This document shows positions 25,166-33,648 of a stretch of DNA of 64,000 nt, in pieces. The notes below the pieces were generated by a model. The model saw only the letters and a list, made by a program, of their open reading frames with translations, was not told the origin of the DNA and did no database searches. Every line of letters begins with the position of its first letter. Positions within the stretch are counted from its first letter, which is position 1. Position numbers and translations under genes: made by a program. Source of the stretch: Occultella kanbiaonis (lineage in GTDB: Bacteria > Actinomycetota > Actinomycetes > Actinomycetales > Beutenbergiaceae); contig NZ_CP046175.1 of NCBI RefSeq assembly GCF_009708215.1, forward strand, positions 1,488,001 through 1,552,000, read 5' to 3'.

Positions 25166-26874
25166 CAACCGCCCCCACCGCTCCCGGTGGGTCGTCCGGA
25201 ACCCTGCTCGACCGGCGTGCCCTGGCACTGCTGTTCGCCGGGCTGATCCTGTCCATGCTGCTCGCGTCCCTGAACCAGACCATCCTGGCGACCGCACTTC
25301 CGACGCTTGTCGGCGAGCTCCAGGGCGCCCATCTGATGGTGTGGGTGATCACCGCCTACATCCTGGCGTCGACGGTGATGATGCCGGTCTACGGCAAGCT
25401 GGGCGACCTCATCGGTCGCAAGCCGCTCCTGGTCGGCGCGATCGTGCTGTTCATGGTGGGGTCGGTGGTGAGTGCGCTCACCCTGAACATGACCGGACTC
25501 ATCGTGGGCCGCACCATCCAGGGCCTCGGCGGCGGCGGGTTGATCATCCTGTCCCAGGCGATCATCGCCGACGTCGTCCCGCCACGCGAACGTGGCAAGT
25601 ACATGGGGATCATGGGTGGGGTGTTCGCGTTCTCCTCGGTGGCCGGGCCGCTGCTCGGTGGCTGGCTCACGGAGGGTCCGGGCTGGCGGTGGGCGTTCTG
25701 GATGAACATCCCGCTCGGCCTCGCGGCGTTGGCGGCGGCGATCTTCCTGATGCCGCTCCCGCGGAACCGGCGCGGGCGTCCGCACCTGGATCTCGCCGGG
25801 ATGGGCCTGATCGCCGTCGGCACCACCTGCCTCGTGCTGCTCGGCACCTGGGGCGGCTCCCACTACGCCTGGAGCTCGCCGATCATCCTCGGCCTGATCG
25901 CCGGCACCCTGGTCGCGGCGGCGCTGTTCGTGTTCGTCGAGGGCCGCACCCGGGAGCCGATCATCCCGCTGCACCTGTTCGCGGACCGCAACTTCAACCT
26001 GACCACGGTCGCCGGGCTGTTCATCGGCATCGGGATGTTCGGCGTGCTGGGCTACATGCCCACCTATCTGCAGATGGTCGCCGGGCAGGACGCCACGGCG
26101 TCCGGGCTGCTCATGGTGCCGATGATGGGATCGATGCTGGTGACCTCCACCGCGGGGGGCTGGTACGTGAGTCGCACCGGGCGGTACAAGTGGATGCCGA
26201 TCGCCGGGTCGGTGCTGATCGCGGCCGCACTGGTGGCCCTGTCCTCGCTGTCGGTCGGAACGCCGCTCTGGCTGGCGTGCGTCTACCTCGGGGTGCTCGG
26301 TGTGGGTCTGGGCGGGACCATGCAGATCCTGGTCCTGGTGGTTCAGAACTCCTTCCCCGTGACGCAGGTCGGCACGGCCACCGCCGCGAACAACTTCTTC
26401 CGGCAGATCGGCGGCACGCTCGGGTCGGCGGTGGTGGGCAGCGTCTTCACGGCCCGCCTGCTGAGCCTGCTGACCGAGCGTCTGCCGGGTGCCGAGGGTG
26501 CCGTGGAGGGGGGCACGAGCGCCCTCACCCCGGACGTGGTCAAGCACCTCGACGACGCCCTCCGGATTCCGATCGTGGAGGCGTACAACGACGCGCTGAC
26601 GCCGATCTACCTGGTCATCGCACCGCTCGCGGTGCTCGCGGCGATCCTGCTCTGTTTCATCGACGAGAAGCCGCTCGCGACGCGGATCGAGCGGGAGGCA
26701 CCGGCCGAGTCCGTGGTGCCCGCCGACGCCCCGGTACCCGCGGATCTCGCGGCCGGCGCCCAGGCGCGGGTTCCCACGCCGGCCGCCGAAGAAGCGGCAG
26801 CCGCGGACGTGGACCCACTGGCCGACGCGGACCCGCGCGCCATCGAGGGGACCTCCGCGGGGAGCCGGCGCTGA
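25162..26874 (+). CDS. MFS drug-efflux transporter, DHA2 (14-TM) family
   Basis: A 570-residue proton-coupled exporter. It has the DHA2 hallmarks LNQTILATALPTLVGEL in helix 1, the loop motif GKLGDLIGRKPLLVGAI and motif C-like GVFAFSSVAGPLLGGWLTEGPGWRWAFWMNIPLG, with 14 predicted helices. A hydrophilic, Ala/Pro-rich C-terminal tail of about 60 residues is longer than usual and cytoplasmic. The substrate is a drug or toxic compound, inferred from the family and from the co-transcribed TetR regulator. Confidence 0.9.
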   Translation: MTTAPTAPGGSSGTLLDRRALALLFAGLILSMLLASLNQTILATALPTLVGELQGAHLMVWVITAYILASTVMMPVYGKLGDLIGRKPLLVGAIVLFMVGSVVSALTLNMTGLIVGRTIQGLGGGGLIILSQAIIADVVPPRERGKYMGIMGGVFAFSSVAGPLLGGWLTEGPGWRWAFWMNIPLGLAALAAAIFLMPLPRNRRGRPHLDLAGMGLIAVGTTCLVLLGTWGGSHYAWSSPIILGLIAGTLVAAALFVFVEGRTREPIIPLHLFADRNFNLTTVAGLFIGIGMFGVLGYMPTYLQMVAGQDATASGLLMVPMMGSMLVTSTAGGWYVSRTGRYKWMPIAGSVLIAAALVALSSLSVGTPLWLACVYLGVLGVGLGGTMQILVLVVQNSFPVTQVGTATAANNFFRQIGGTLGSAVVGSVFTARLLSLLTERLPGAEGAVEGGTSALTPDVVKHLDDALRIPIVEAYNDALTPIYLVIAPLAVLAAILLCFIDEKPLATRIEREAPAESVVPADAPVPADLAAGAQARVPTPAAEEAAAADVDPLADADPRAIEGTSAGSRR

Positions 26875-26903
26875 CCCTGGGCTCGACCGTCGGTCCCGGC
26901 GCA

Positions 26904-26909
26904 TAGGCT
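26904..26909 (+). promoter_or_regulatory. -10 box TAGGCT of recQ
   Basis: TAGGCT, 6 nt before GTG 26916; leaderless arrangement. Confidence 0.55.
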
Positions 26910-26915
26910 GGCCGG

Positions 26916-28946
26916 GTGGCTGAGGAGAGCAGGGGCGATGTGTCGCCGGTCGAGGACCAGTGGGGCGAGCCTCCGCAGGACTGGGACGAGCCGCCGCCGG
27001 ACTACGGCAGCGATTGGGACGTGCCCGAGGCCCCGGCCGGCGCTCCCGCGGCGCGCTCGGTCGTGCGCGATCGGGTCGCTCGGTCCGCCGAGGCAGCGCC
27101 GGCACGGCCGGCACCGGCCGCCCGCCCGACCCCGCCGTCGGCGAGTTCGCCGCTCGAGGCGCTCACCGCCGTCTGGGGCTACGACGCCTTCCGCGGGGAG
27201 CAGGCCGAGATCATCGACACCGTGGTCGCCGGCGGGGACGCGCTCGTGCTGATGCCGACCGGCGGCGGCAAGAGCCTGTGCTACCAGATCCCGGCGCTCG
27301 TCCGGGAGGGCACCTGCGTGGTGATCAGCCCGCTGATCGCACTCATGCATGACCAGGTCGACGCCCTCGAGCAGGTGGGGGTGCGTGCCGCGTTCCTGAA
27401 CTCGACCCAGTCCGCGGCCGAGCGGCGCGACACCGAGGATCGGCTGCTCGCCGGGGAGCTCGACCTGCTCTACCTCGCCCCGGAACGGCTGTCGGCGGCC
27501 GCCGGGCTGCTCGACCGCGCCCACATCGCCCTGTTCGCCATCGACGAGGCACACTGCGTGGCGCAGTGGGGTCACGACTTCCGGCCGGACTACCTCGCGC
27601 TGTCGATGCTGCATGAGCGCTGGCCCGACGTGCCACGGGTCGCGCTCACCGCGACCGCGACCGAGGCCACCCGCGCAGAGATCGTCGCGAACCTGGACCT
27701 CGGTGGTGCCCGGGTCTTCGTGTCCAGCTTCGACCGGCCGAACATCGCCTACCGGATCACCCCGAAGGCCCAGGCCCGCCCCCAGCTCCTGCGACTCATC
27801 GAGGAGTACCCGGGCGATGCCGGCATCGTCTACTGCCTGAGCCGGGCCTCGGTGGAGCGCACCGCCGAGTGGCTGGTCGGCCAGGGCCACACCGCACTGC
27901 CTTACCACGCGGGCCTTCCGGCGCAACAGCGGGCCGCGAACCAGTCCCGGTTCCTGCGCGAGGAGGGCGTCATCATGGTCGCCACGATCGCGTTCGGCAT
28001 GGGCATCGACAAGCCGGACGTACGGTTCGTGGCACACCTCGACCTGCCCAAGAGCGTCGAGGGCTACTACCAGGAGACCGGCCGGGCCGGCCGGGACGGG
28101 CTGCCGTCGACGGCGTGGCTCGCCTACGGCCTGCAGGATGTGGTGCAGCAGCGCCGGATGATCGCCGACGGCGAGGGGGACGCCCAGCGCAAGCGCGCCC
28201 AGTCGCTGCACCTGGACGCCATGCTCGCGCTCTGCGAGACGGTGCAGTGCCGGCGCCAGCAGCTGCTCGCCTACTTCGGTGAGGTCGGCGAGCCCTGCGG
28301 CAACTGCGACACCTGCCTGTCCCCGCCGAAGTCGTTCGACGGCACCGTGCCCGCGCAGAAGGTGATGTCCACGATCCTGCGGCTGCAGCGCGAACGCGGT
28401 CAGCAGTTCGGGGCCGGTCACGTCGTGGACATCCTGCTCGGCCGCGAGACCGAGCGGATGGTGAAGTTCCGGCACACCGACCTGAGCACGTTCGGCATCG
28501 GCACCGAGCTGGGGGACACCGAGTGGCGGGGCGTGGTGCGCCAGCTCCTCGCGCAGGGCTTGCTGCAGGTGCAGGGGGAGTACGGGGTGCTCGCGCTCAC
28601 CGACGCGGCCGCCGAGGTGCTCGGCGGCCGCCGGCAGGTCATGCTGCGCATCGAGCCCGAGCGCACCCGCGCTCCCCGGTCGGCGAGGTCGGCGGGCGCG
28701 AAGGGCGCCGTCCTCGACCTCGACGACTCCGGTCAGGAGCTTTTCCAACGGCTGCGCACCTGGCGGGCGGAGGTGGCCAAGGAGCAGGGCGTACCCGCGT
28801 ACGTCGTCTTCAACGACGCCACGCTCGCCGGGATCGCGCAGGCCCGTCCGGCCGGCGAGGCGGCACTGCGCGGGATCTCCGGGGTGGGCGAGGCCAAGCT
28901 GGCCCGCTACGGACCGGCCGTCCTCGAGGTGGTCGCCGGCGGGTGA
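26916..28946 (+). CDS. recQ: ATP-dependent DNA helicase RecQ
   Basis: A 676-residue RecQ-family 3'-5' helicase. An acidic, disordered N-terminal extension of about 80 residues precedes the family core, which has [13 protein letters not shown] (motif 0), Walker A MPTGGGKS (113-120), the DEAH box (210-213), [23 protein letters not shown] and [10 protein letters not shown] (motif VI). The RQC zinc cysteines (CETVQC...CGNCDTC) and a C-terminal HRDC domain (about 605-676) are present. It unwinds recombination and fork intermediates. Monocistronic; the DoxX-like gene follows after 22 nt with its own -10 box. Confidence 0.93.
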   Translation: MAEESRGDVSPVEDQWGEPPQDWDEPPPDYGSDWDVPEAPAGAPAARSVVRDRVARSAEAAPARPAPAARPTPPSASSPLEALTAVWGYDAFRGEQAEIIDTVVAGGDALVLMPTGGGKSLCYQIPALVREGTCVVISPLIALMHDQVDALEQVGVRAAFLNSTQSAAERRDTEDRLLAGELDLLYLAPERLSAAAGLLDRAHIALFAIDEAHCVAQWGHDFRPDYLALSMLHERWPDVPRVALTATATEATRAEIVANLDLGGARVFVSSFDRPNIAYRITPKAQARPQLLRLIEEYPGDAGIVYCLSRASVERTAEWLVGQGHTALPYHAGLPAQQRAANQSRFLREEGVIMVATIAFGMGIDKPDVRFVAHLDLPKSVEGYYQETGRAGRDGLPSTAWLAYGLQDVVQQRRMIADGEGDAQRKRAQSLHLDAMLALCETVQCRRQQLLAYFGEVGEPCGNCDTCLSPPKSFDGTVPAQKVMSTILRLQRERGQQFGAGHVVDILLGRETERMVKFRHTDLSTFGIGTELGDTEWRGVVRQLLAQGLLQVQGEYGVLALTDAAAEVLGGRRQVMLRIEPERTRAPRSARSAGAKGAVLDLDDSGQELFQRLRTWRAEVAKEQGVPAYVVFNDATLAGIAQARPAGEAALRGISGVGEAKLARYGPAVLEVVAGG

Positions 28947-28954
28947 GGCCGACG

Positions 28955-28960
28955 TAGGCT
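28955..28960 (+). promoter_or_regulatory. -10 box TAGGCT of the DoxX-like gene
   Basis: TAGGCT, 8 nt before ATG 28969. Confidence 0.45.
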
Positions 28961-28968
28961 GGGTGGCG

Positions 28969-29361
28969 ATGTCATCCGCCGACGCGCCCCATCAGACCAC
29001 CTTCGGCCCGGCCGCGCTGACGTCGGTGATGTTCACCGTCACCGGCGTGGCCCACCTGGTCCGACCGCGGACCTTCGATGCCATCGTGCCCCGGATGCTG
29101 CCCGGCCCGGCCCGCGCCTGGACGATCGGCTCCGGCCTGATCGAACTCGCCCTGGCCGGCGCCGTGTGGAACCGGCGCACCCGCCGGGCGGCCGGGCTGG
29201 CGTCGGCGGCGTTCCTGGTGGCGGTGTTTCCCGCGAACGTCCGCACCGTGCGGCTCGTGCGGGGCCGGAGCGCGCGGGCGCGGGCGATCGCGTGGGCGCG
29301 GCTCCCCATGCAGGTGCCCCTGGTGATCCTTGCCCTGCGGGCCGCGACCGACCCTCGCTGA
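28969..29361 (+). CDS. DoxX-like small membrane protein
   Basis: A 130-residue membrane protein with three or four predicted helices. It shows the DoxX-family feel: an N-terminal helix with FTVTGVAHLVRPRTFDAIVPRMLP, a second helix ending in WNRRTRRAAG, then LASAAFLVAVFPANVRTV and a final helix with MQVPLVILAL. Biochemical roles in this family vary. ATG 28969 is favoured over GTG 28963 because of the TAGGCT position. It ends at a terminator shared with the convergent ABC permease. Confidence 0.72.
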   Translation: MSSADAPHQTTFGPAALTSVMFTVTGVAHLVRPRTFDAIVPRMLPGPARAWTIGSGLIELALAGAVWNRRTRRAAGLASAAFLVAVFPANVRTVRLVRGRSARARAIAWARLPMQVPLVILALRAATDPR

Positions 29362-29368
29362 ACCGGTC

Positions 29369-29409
29369 CTGCCCGGCACCGGAACCCCTCCAGATCGGGT
29401 GCCGGGCAG
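29369..29409. terminator. Bidirectional terminator
   Basis: Perfect 12-bp stem (CTGCCCGGCACC / GGTGCCGGGCAG) with a 17-nt loop between the convergent DoxX-like and FtsX-type genes. Confidence 0.75.
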
Positions 29410-29427
29410 AAGACTTGCGGGCCGGGG

Positions 29428-32022
29428 TCAGTCCATCGCGAGTGCCGCGACCGGCGGCGTCCGTGCGGCGGTGCGCGCCGGCAGGACCGACGCGAGCAGC
29501 CCGGCCACCAGGGCGATCACGACCACGATCACCAGGTCGCGCCACGGCACGGCCAGGGTCACCTCGCCCACCGAGGAGAGCATCACGGCGGTGCCGGCCC
29601 AGCCGAAGCCCAGCCCCGCGATGATGCCGAGCGCGGCCCCCGCACCGGCGATCATGACCCCCTCGACGGCCAGCATGCCGCGCAGTTGCCCCCTGGTCAG
29701 ACCCATCGCGCGCAGCAGCGCCGACTCCCGCCGTCGTTCCAGGACGGACAGGGAGAGCGTGTTCGCGACCCCGACGAGCGCGATCACCACCGAGACCGCG
29801 AGCATCCCGAGCACCACGGCGAGCAGGGTGTCCACCACGGAGGTGAAGGCAGCTCGTTCCACGGCGGCGCCGGCCACGGACGCGGTCGGTGCATCGGTCG
29901 TCGCGGACAGGTCGGTGAGCACCGTCTGGATCTCCCGCACTGTGTCGACGGCGTCGACGTCGTCGGCGAGGCGCACGGCCATCGCGTTCTCGACGGGCGT
30001 CAGGCCGAGCGCGGCGAACGTCGCGGGCGTGACCATCGGATCGACCCCGCCCAGTTCGGTGACCACTGCGGTGAGCTCGACCTCGGAACCGTCCTCCGCG
30101 GTCACCGTCACCGGGTCGCCGTCGACGAGGTCGTACCAGGCCTCGTAGATCCGTGGCATCACGATCGTGGCGTCGGTCAGGCCGCCGGCCACCTCCGGGT
30201 CACGGAGCACCGGGCTGAGGTCCTCGAGCTCGACCGACTGCGCGAGCACCCACTCCTGCGAACCGTGCACCCCGAGGGTCACCGGGGCCACGCTCAGGAG
30301 CGCCGACTCGGCCACGCCGTCGGTCTCGGTGACCGCGTTGATCTGGGCGTGGTCCAGGGCGACGTCGGAACCACCGAGCGAGACGGTCACGTCGACCGGG
30401 TACTGGGTGGAGAGGGCGTCGCCGAGGCTGTCCTTCGCGGCGGCCGCGCCGGTGGACATCATCGTGACCAGGGCAACCCCGATGAACAGGGCGCTGGCGG
30501 TCGCACCGGTACGGCGGGGGTTGCGGACCGCGTTCGCGGTGGCGATGCGCGCGGGCACCCAGCGGGACAGGATCCGGCCGGCGAGCCGGATCAGCGCGGG
30601 GACCACGAACACGGTGCCGATCAGCAGGCCGAGCACGGTGCTCAGGCCGCCGAGCACGCCGATGCCGAGCGCGATGAGCAGCCCACTCTCAGCGTCGATG
30701 CCACCGAGCCCGCCGGCGACGGCGACGGCGAGGGCAAGCAGCCCGACGCCACCGACCACCAGCACCAGGGCGAAGGCCATCCTGATCCGTCCGGCGCCGC
30801 GGGCGTGCTCGCCCTCCACCGGACGCAGCGCCGCGAGCGGCGCCACCCGGGTGGCGATCCGGGCCGGCACGAGTGCGGCCAGCACCGTCACCACGGTCCC
30901 GACGAGGATGGGCACGATGACGCTGGCGGCGTTCACGTGCAGGGTCCGGTCGAGCGGGACGTCCAGGTTGAGCTCAGCCACCACGGCGAGCCCGACGGCC
31001 ATCAGCACGGTGCCGAGCACCAGTCCTGCGATCGAGGAGACCAGGCCGACCACGAGCGCCTCGATGAGCACCGTGGAGCGGACCTGCTCCTTGGTGGCGC
31101 CGACGCAACGCAGCAGTGCCAGGCTGCGGGTGCGCTGGGCGACCAGCACCTGGAACGTGTTCGCGATGACCAGCGCGGCGACCGCGAGCGCGACGGCCGC
31201 GAAGCCGAGCGGGAGCACCACGAACGTCATGTCGTTGCCGGTGATCTCCGCCGTCTTGCGCTGGGCCTGTTCGGTGACGGTGAGCACCTCGGCCGTGTCG
31301 TTCCCCGCGAGTTGTGCCGCCACCGCGCCGAGGGTGGCCTCGGGGTCCGCTCCGTCGTCGACCGCGATCAGGATCGAGGACCACGTCGAGGCGGTCTCGT
31401 TGGCCTCGAGCTCCCAGCGGGCGAGTTCGTCGGCGGGCACGTAGGCGTTCGGTGCGCCGTAGGCCAGGCCGCTGTTCTCCTCGATCAGGCCGCTGATCCG
31501 CAGGGACTCGGCGTGCGGCGCCCAGGTGCCGCTCTCGGGATCGTCGGGATCAGGGGTCCACGACTCCCAGGTCGCCACGATCTCGTCGCCGGGCTGGACG
31601 TCGAACCGTTCGGCGATGTCCACCCCGAGCGAGATCTCCCCGGCCGCGGCCGGCGCCGACCCGGTGGTGTAGACCGCGGGGGACAGCCGCGGGTCGCTGG
31701 CCGCGCCGCCGATGTTCACCCATTCGGTGCGACCGCCGGCGCCGAGCTCGGCCCCGAAGGAGTACGTCGGGTCGGCCGCGGCGACGCCGTCGGTCTCCCG
31801 GATCCGGTCCAGCGCGTCGGCGTCGAGGTTGTAGGTCGGGTCGTTGACCACGAGGTCCGCGTCCGCGAGCTGCGCGGTGACCGCGTTGTAGGTGGTCTGC
31901 TCCAGCGTGGCCGAGGCGAGCAGGGTCACGGACACGAACGCGGTGCCGAGCAGGATGGCGATGCCCGCCGCGGCCAGCCGTCCGGCGGAGGTGCGCATCT
32001 GCGCCAGGGTCAGGCGCAGCAT
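29428..32022 (-). CDS. FtsX/MacB-type ABC transporter permease (double FtsX domain)
   Basis: An 864-residue membrane protein made of two repeats of the FtsX layout. An N-terminal anchor helix (about 15-38) and a large extracytoplasmic domain (about 40-255, a MacB-PCD-like fold) lead to a first three-helix FtsX block (about 265-390). A further connecting region, a second extracytoplasmic domain and a second three-helix block at the C-terminus (about 740-864) follow. QVLVAQRTRSLALLRCVGATKEQVRS and LERRRESALLRAMGLTRGQLRG are the two coupling loops. Starts by a TGATG junction with the ATPase gene. Such pairs export lipids, peptides or antibiotics, or work mechanically. Confidence 0.9.
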   Translation of the reverse strand: MLRLTLAQMRTSAGRLAAAGIAILLGTAFVSVTLLASATLEQTTYNAVTAQLADADLVVNDPTYNLDADALDRIRETDGVAAADPTYSFGAELGAGGRTEWVNIGGAASDPRLSPAVYTTGSAPAAAGEISLGVDIAERFDVQPGDEIVATWESWTPDPDDPESGTWAPHAESLRISGLIEENSGLAYGAPNAYVPADELARWELEANETASTWSSILIAVDDGADPEATLGAVAAQLAGNDTAEVLTVTEQAQRKTAEITGNDMTFVVLPLGFAAVALAVAALVIANTFQVLVAQRTRSLALLRCVGATKEQVRSTVLIEALVVGLVSSIAGLVLGTVLMAVGLAVVAELNLDVPLDRTLHVNAASVIVPILVGTVVTVLAALVPARIATRVAPLAALRPVEGEHARGAGRIRMAFALVLVVGGVGLLALAVAVAGGLGGIDAESGLLIALGIGVLGGLSTVLGLLIGTVFVVPALIRLAGRILSRWVPARIATANAVRNPRRTGATASALFIGVALVTMMSTGAAAAKDSLGDALSTQYPVDVTVSLGGSDVALDHAQINAVTETDGVAESALLSVAPVTLGVHGSQEWVLAQSVELEDLSPVLRDPEVAGGLTDATIVMPRIYEAWYDLVDGDPVTVTAEDGSEVELTAVVTELGGVDPMVTPATFAALGLTPVENAMAVRLADDVDAVDTVREIQTVLTDLSATTDAPTASVAGAAVERAAFTSVVDTLLAVVLGMLAVSVVIALVGVANTLSLSVLERRRESALLRAMGLTRGQLRGMLAVEGVMIAGAGAALGIIAGLGFGWAGTAVMLSSVGEVTLAVPWRDLVIVVVIALVAGLLASVLPARTAARTPPVAALAMD

Positions 32023-32807
32023 CAGCGAGCCACCTGCGTCTCGAGACCGCGCAGCGCGTCGAGTCCGGCCAGGACCGACTCGGGGGTCGGGTCGTCGATC
32101 GTCCCGGCGATGCGGCCGTCGGCGAGCATCACGACGCGGTCGGCGTAGGCGGCGGCGGCCGGGTCGTGGGTGACCATGACGATGGTCTGGTTCAGCTCGC
32201 GCACGGAGCGGCGCAGGAACGAGAGCACTTCGGCGCCCGAGCGGGAGTCGAGGTTCCCGGTGGGCTCGTCGGCGAAGATCACGTGCGGGCGGGTGCTCAG
32301 CGCGCGGGCGATCGCGACGCGTTGCTGCTGTCCGCCGGAGAGCTGGTGCGGCTTGTGGCTGAGCCGGTCCCGCAGCCCGAAGGTGTCCACGAGCAGGTCG
32401 AGCCACGCGGGATCGACGGCGGTGTTGGCGAGCTCGGAGGGCAGCGCGATGTTCTGCTCCGCCGTGAACATCGGCAGCAGGTTGAAGGACTGGAACACGA
32501 ACCCGACGCGCTCCCGCCGCAGGATCGTCAGTTGCTTGTCGGTGAGCGTGGTGATGTCGACGCCGCCCAGGATCACCTGACCGGAGGTAGCGGTGTCCAG
32601 GCCGGCGAGCAGGTGCATCAGGGTGGACTTGCCGGAGCCGCTCGGGCCCATGATCGCGGTGAACACGCCACGCTCGAAGGAGACGTCCACGTGGTCGAGG
32701 GCGGTCACGGCCACCTCGCCCTCGCCGTAGATCTTGGTGAGGTCGACGGCGCGCACGGCGCTGGTGGACTCGCTGCGGGGCGGGCCGGAAGGCACTGGGG
32801 AGGTCAT
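32022..32807 (-). CDS. MacB/LolD-type ABC transporter ATPase
   Basis: A 261-residue ATPase: Walker A GPSGSGKST, Q-loop VGFVFQSFNLLPMFTAEQNIALP, signature LSGGQQQRVAIARA, Walker B VIFADEPTGNLD and switch His MVTHDP. This is the MacB/LolD group, which pairs with FtsX-type permeases, as here. ATG 32807 (MTSPVPSG) is chosen because TAGGTT lies 7 nt upstream; ATG 32813 is one nt after that box and unlikely. It appears to have its own promoter, separate from the response-regulator gene 128 nt upstream. Confidence 0.92.
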   Translation of the reverse strand: MTSPVPSGPPRSESTSAVRAVDLTKIYGEGEVAVTALDHVDVSFERGVFTAIMGPSGSGKSTLMHLLAGLDTATSGQVILGGVDITTLTDKQLTILRRERVGFVFQSFNLLPMFTAEQNIALPSELANTAVDPAWLDLLVDTFGLRDRLSHKPHQLSGGQQQRVAIARALSTRPHVIFADEPTGNLDSRSGAEVLSFLRRSVRELNQTIVMVTHDPAAAAYADRVVMLADGRIAGTIDDPTPESVLAGLDALRGLETQVAR

Positions 32808-32814
32808 GCTCATG

Positions 32815-32820
32815 AACCTA
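32815..32820 (-). promoter_or_regulatory. -10 box TAGGTT of the MacB-type operon
   Basis: TAGGTT on the minus strand, 7 nt before ATG 32807. It is the probable target promoter of the adjacent two-component system. Confidence 0.5.
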
Positions 32821-32934
32821 CGGTCCGGGTGCCCGGCCCGCGTCGCGCCTCGGTCGGGTTCGTGGATCATCCCGTGGGTGGACCCTTCGGTGGGCAGGTC
32901 GGCCCGTCGGTGGGGTGGTCGATGCCCGACGGCG

Positions 32935-33648
32935 TCAGGTGCCGGGGCTGACCAGTCCGGTCTCGTAGGCGGTCACCACGGCCTGGACACGGTCCCGGAC
33001 GCCGAGCTTGGCGAGCACCCGGCCGACGTGCGTCTTGACCGTGGCCTCGGCCACGAACAGCTCGCCGGCGATCTCAGTGTTCGTGCGGCCACGGGCCATC
33101 AGGATCAGCACCTCGCGCTCGCGGTCGGTGAGGGCGTCGAGGACGGCGGCGGGCGTCTTCTGCTCGTCCGGCAGCACGGTCGCGAGGTGCTCGATGAGCC
33201 GCCGGGTGCTGGACGGTGCGATCACTGCGTCCCCCTGGTGCACGGTGCGGATCGCGGCGAGCATCTCCTCCGGCGGCGTGTCCTTGAGCAGGAACCCGCT
33301 CGCTCCGGCCTTGATGGCACGCAGGACGTACTCGTCGAGGTCGAACGTGGTCAGGATGACGATCTTCGGGATGGTGCCCTGCCGGTGGGTGTCCGGGTCG
33401 GTGAGCGCGGCCGTGGCGGCCAGGCCGTCCATCATCGGCATCCGCACGTCCATCAGGACGACGTCGACCTCGTGGGAGGTGAGCAGCCGCAGAGCCTGGG
33501 CGCCGTCCCCGGCCTCGAGCACGACCTCCAGGTCCGGCTGGGAGTTGATCACCAGCGCGAACCCCGCCCGGACGAGTTGCTGGTCGTCCACCAGGGCCAC
33601 GCGGATCGGCGCGGCGGGAACGTCGGGGAAGGCGCCTTCGAGGGTCAT
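32935..33648 (-). CDS. NarL/LuxR-type response regulator
   Basis: A 237-residue regulator: receiver domain (about 14-135, acidic pocket VDD at 20-22, phosphoacceptor Asp67 in VLMDVRMP, Lys in GFLLKD) and a C-terminal LuxR HTH (about 172-232, LTDREREVLILMARGRTNTEIA, then VKTHVGRVLAKLG). It is translated from an ATGA overlap with the kinase gene. It probably controls the MacB-type ABC operon just downstream, whose -10 box lies 115 nt after this stop; this is inferred from gene order. Confidence 0.92.
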   Translation of the reverse strand: MTLEGAFPDVPAAPIRVALVDDQQLVRAGFALVINSQPDLEVVLEAGDGAQALRLLTSHEVDVVLMDVRMPMMDGLAATAALTDPDTHRQGTIPKIVILTTFDLDEYVLRAIKAGASGFLLKDTPPEEMLAAIRTVHQGDAVIAPSSTRRLIEHLATVLPDEQKTPAAVLDALTDREREVLILMARGRTNTEIAGELFVAEATVKTHVGRVLAKLGVRDRVQAVVTAYETGLVSPGT

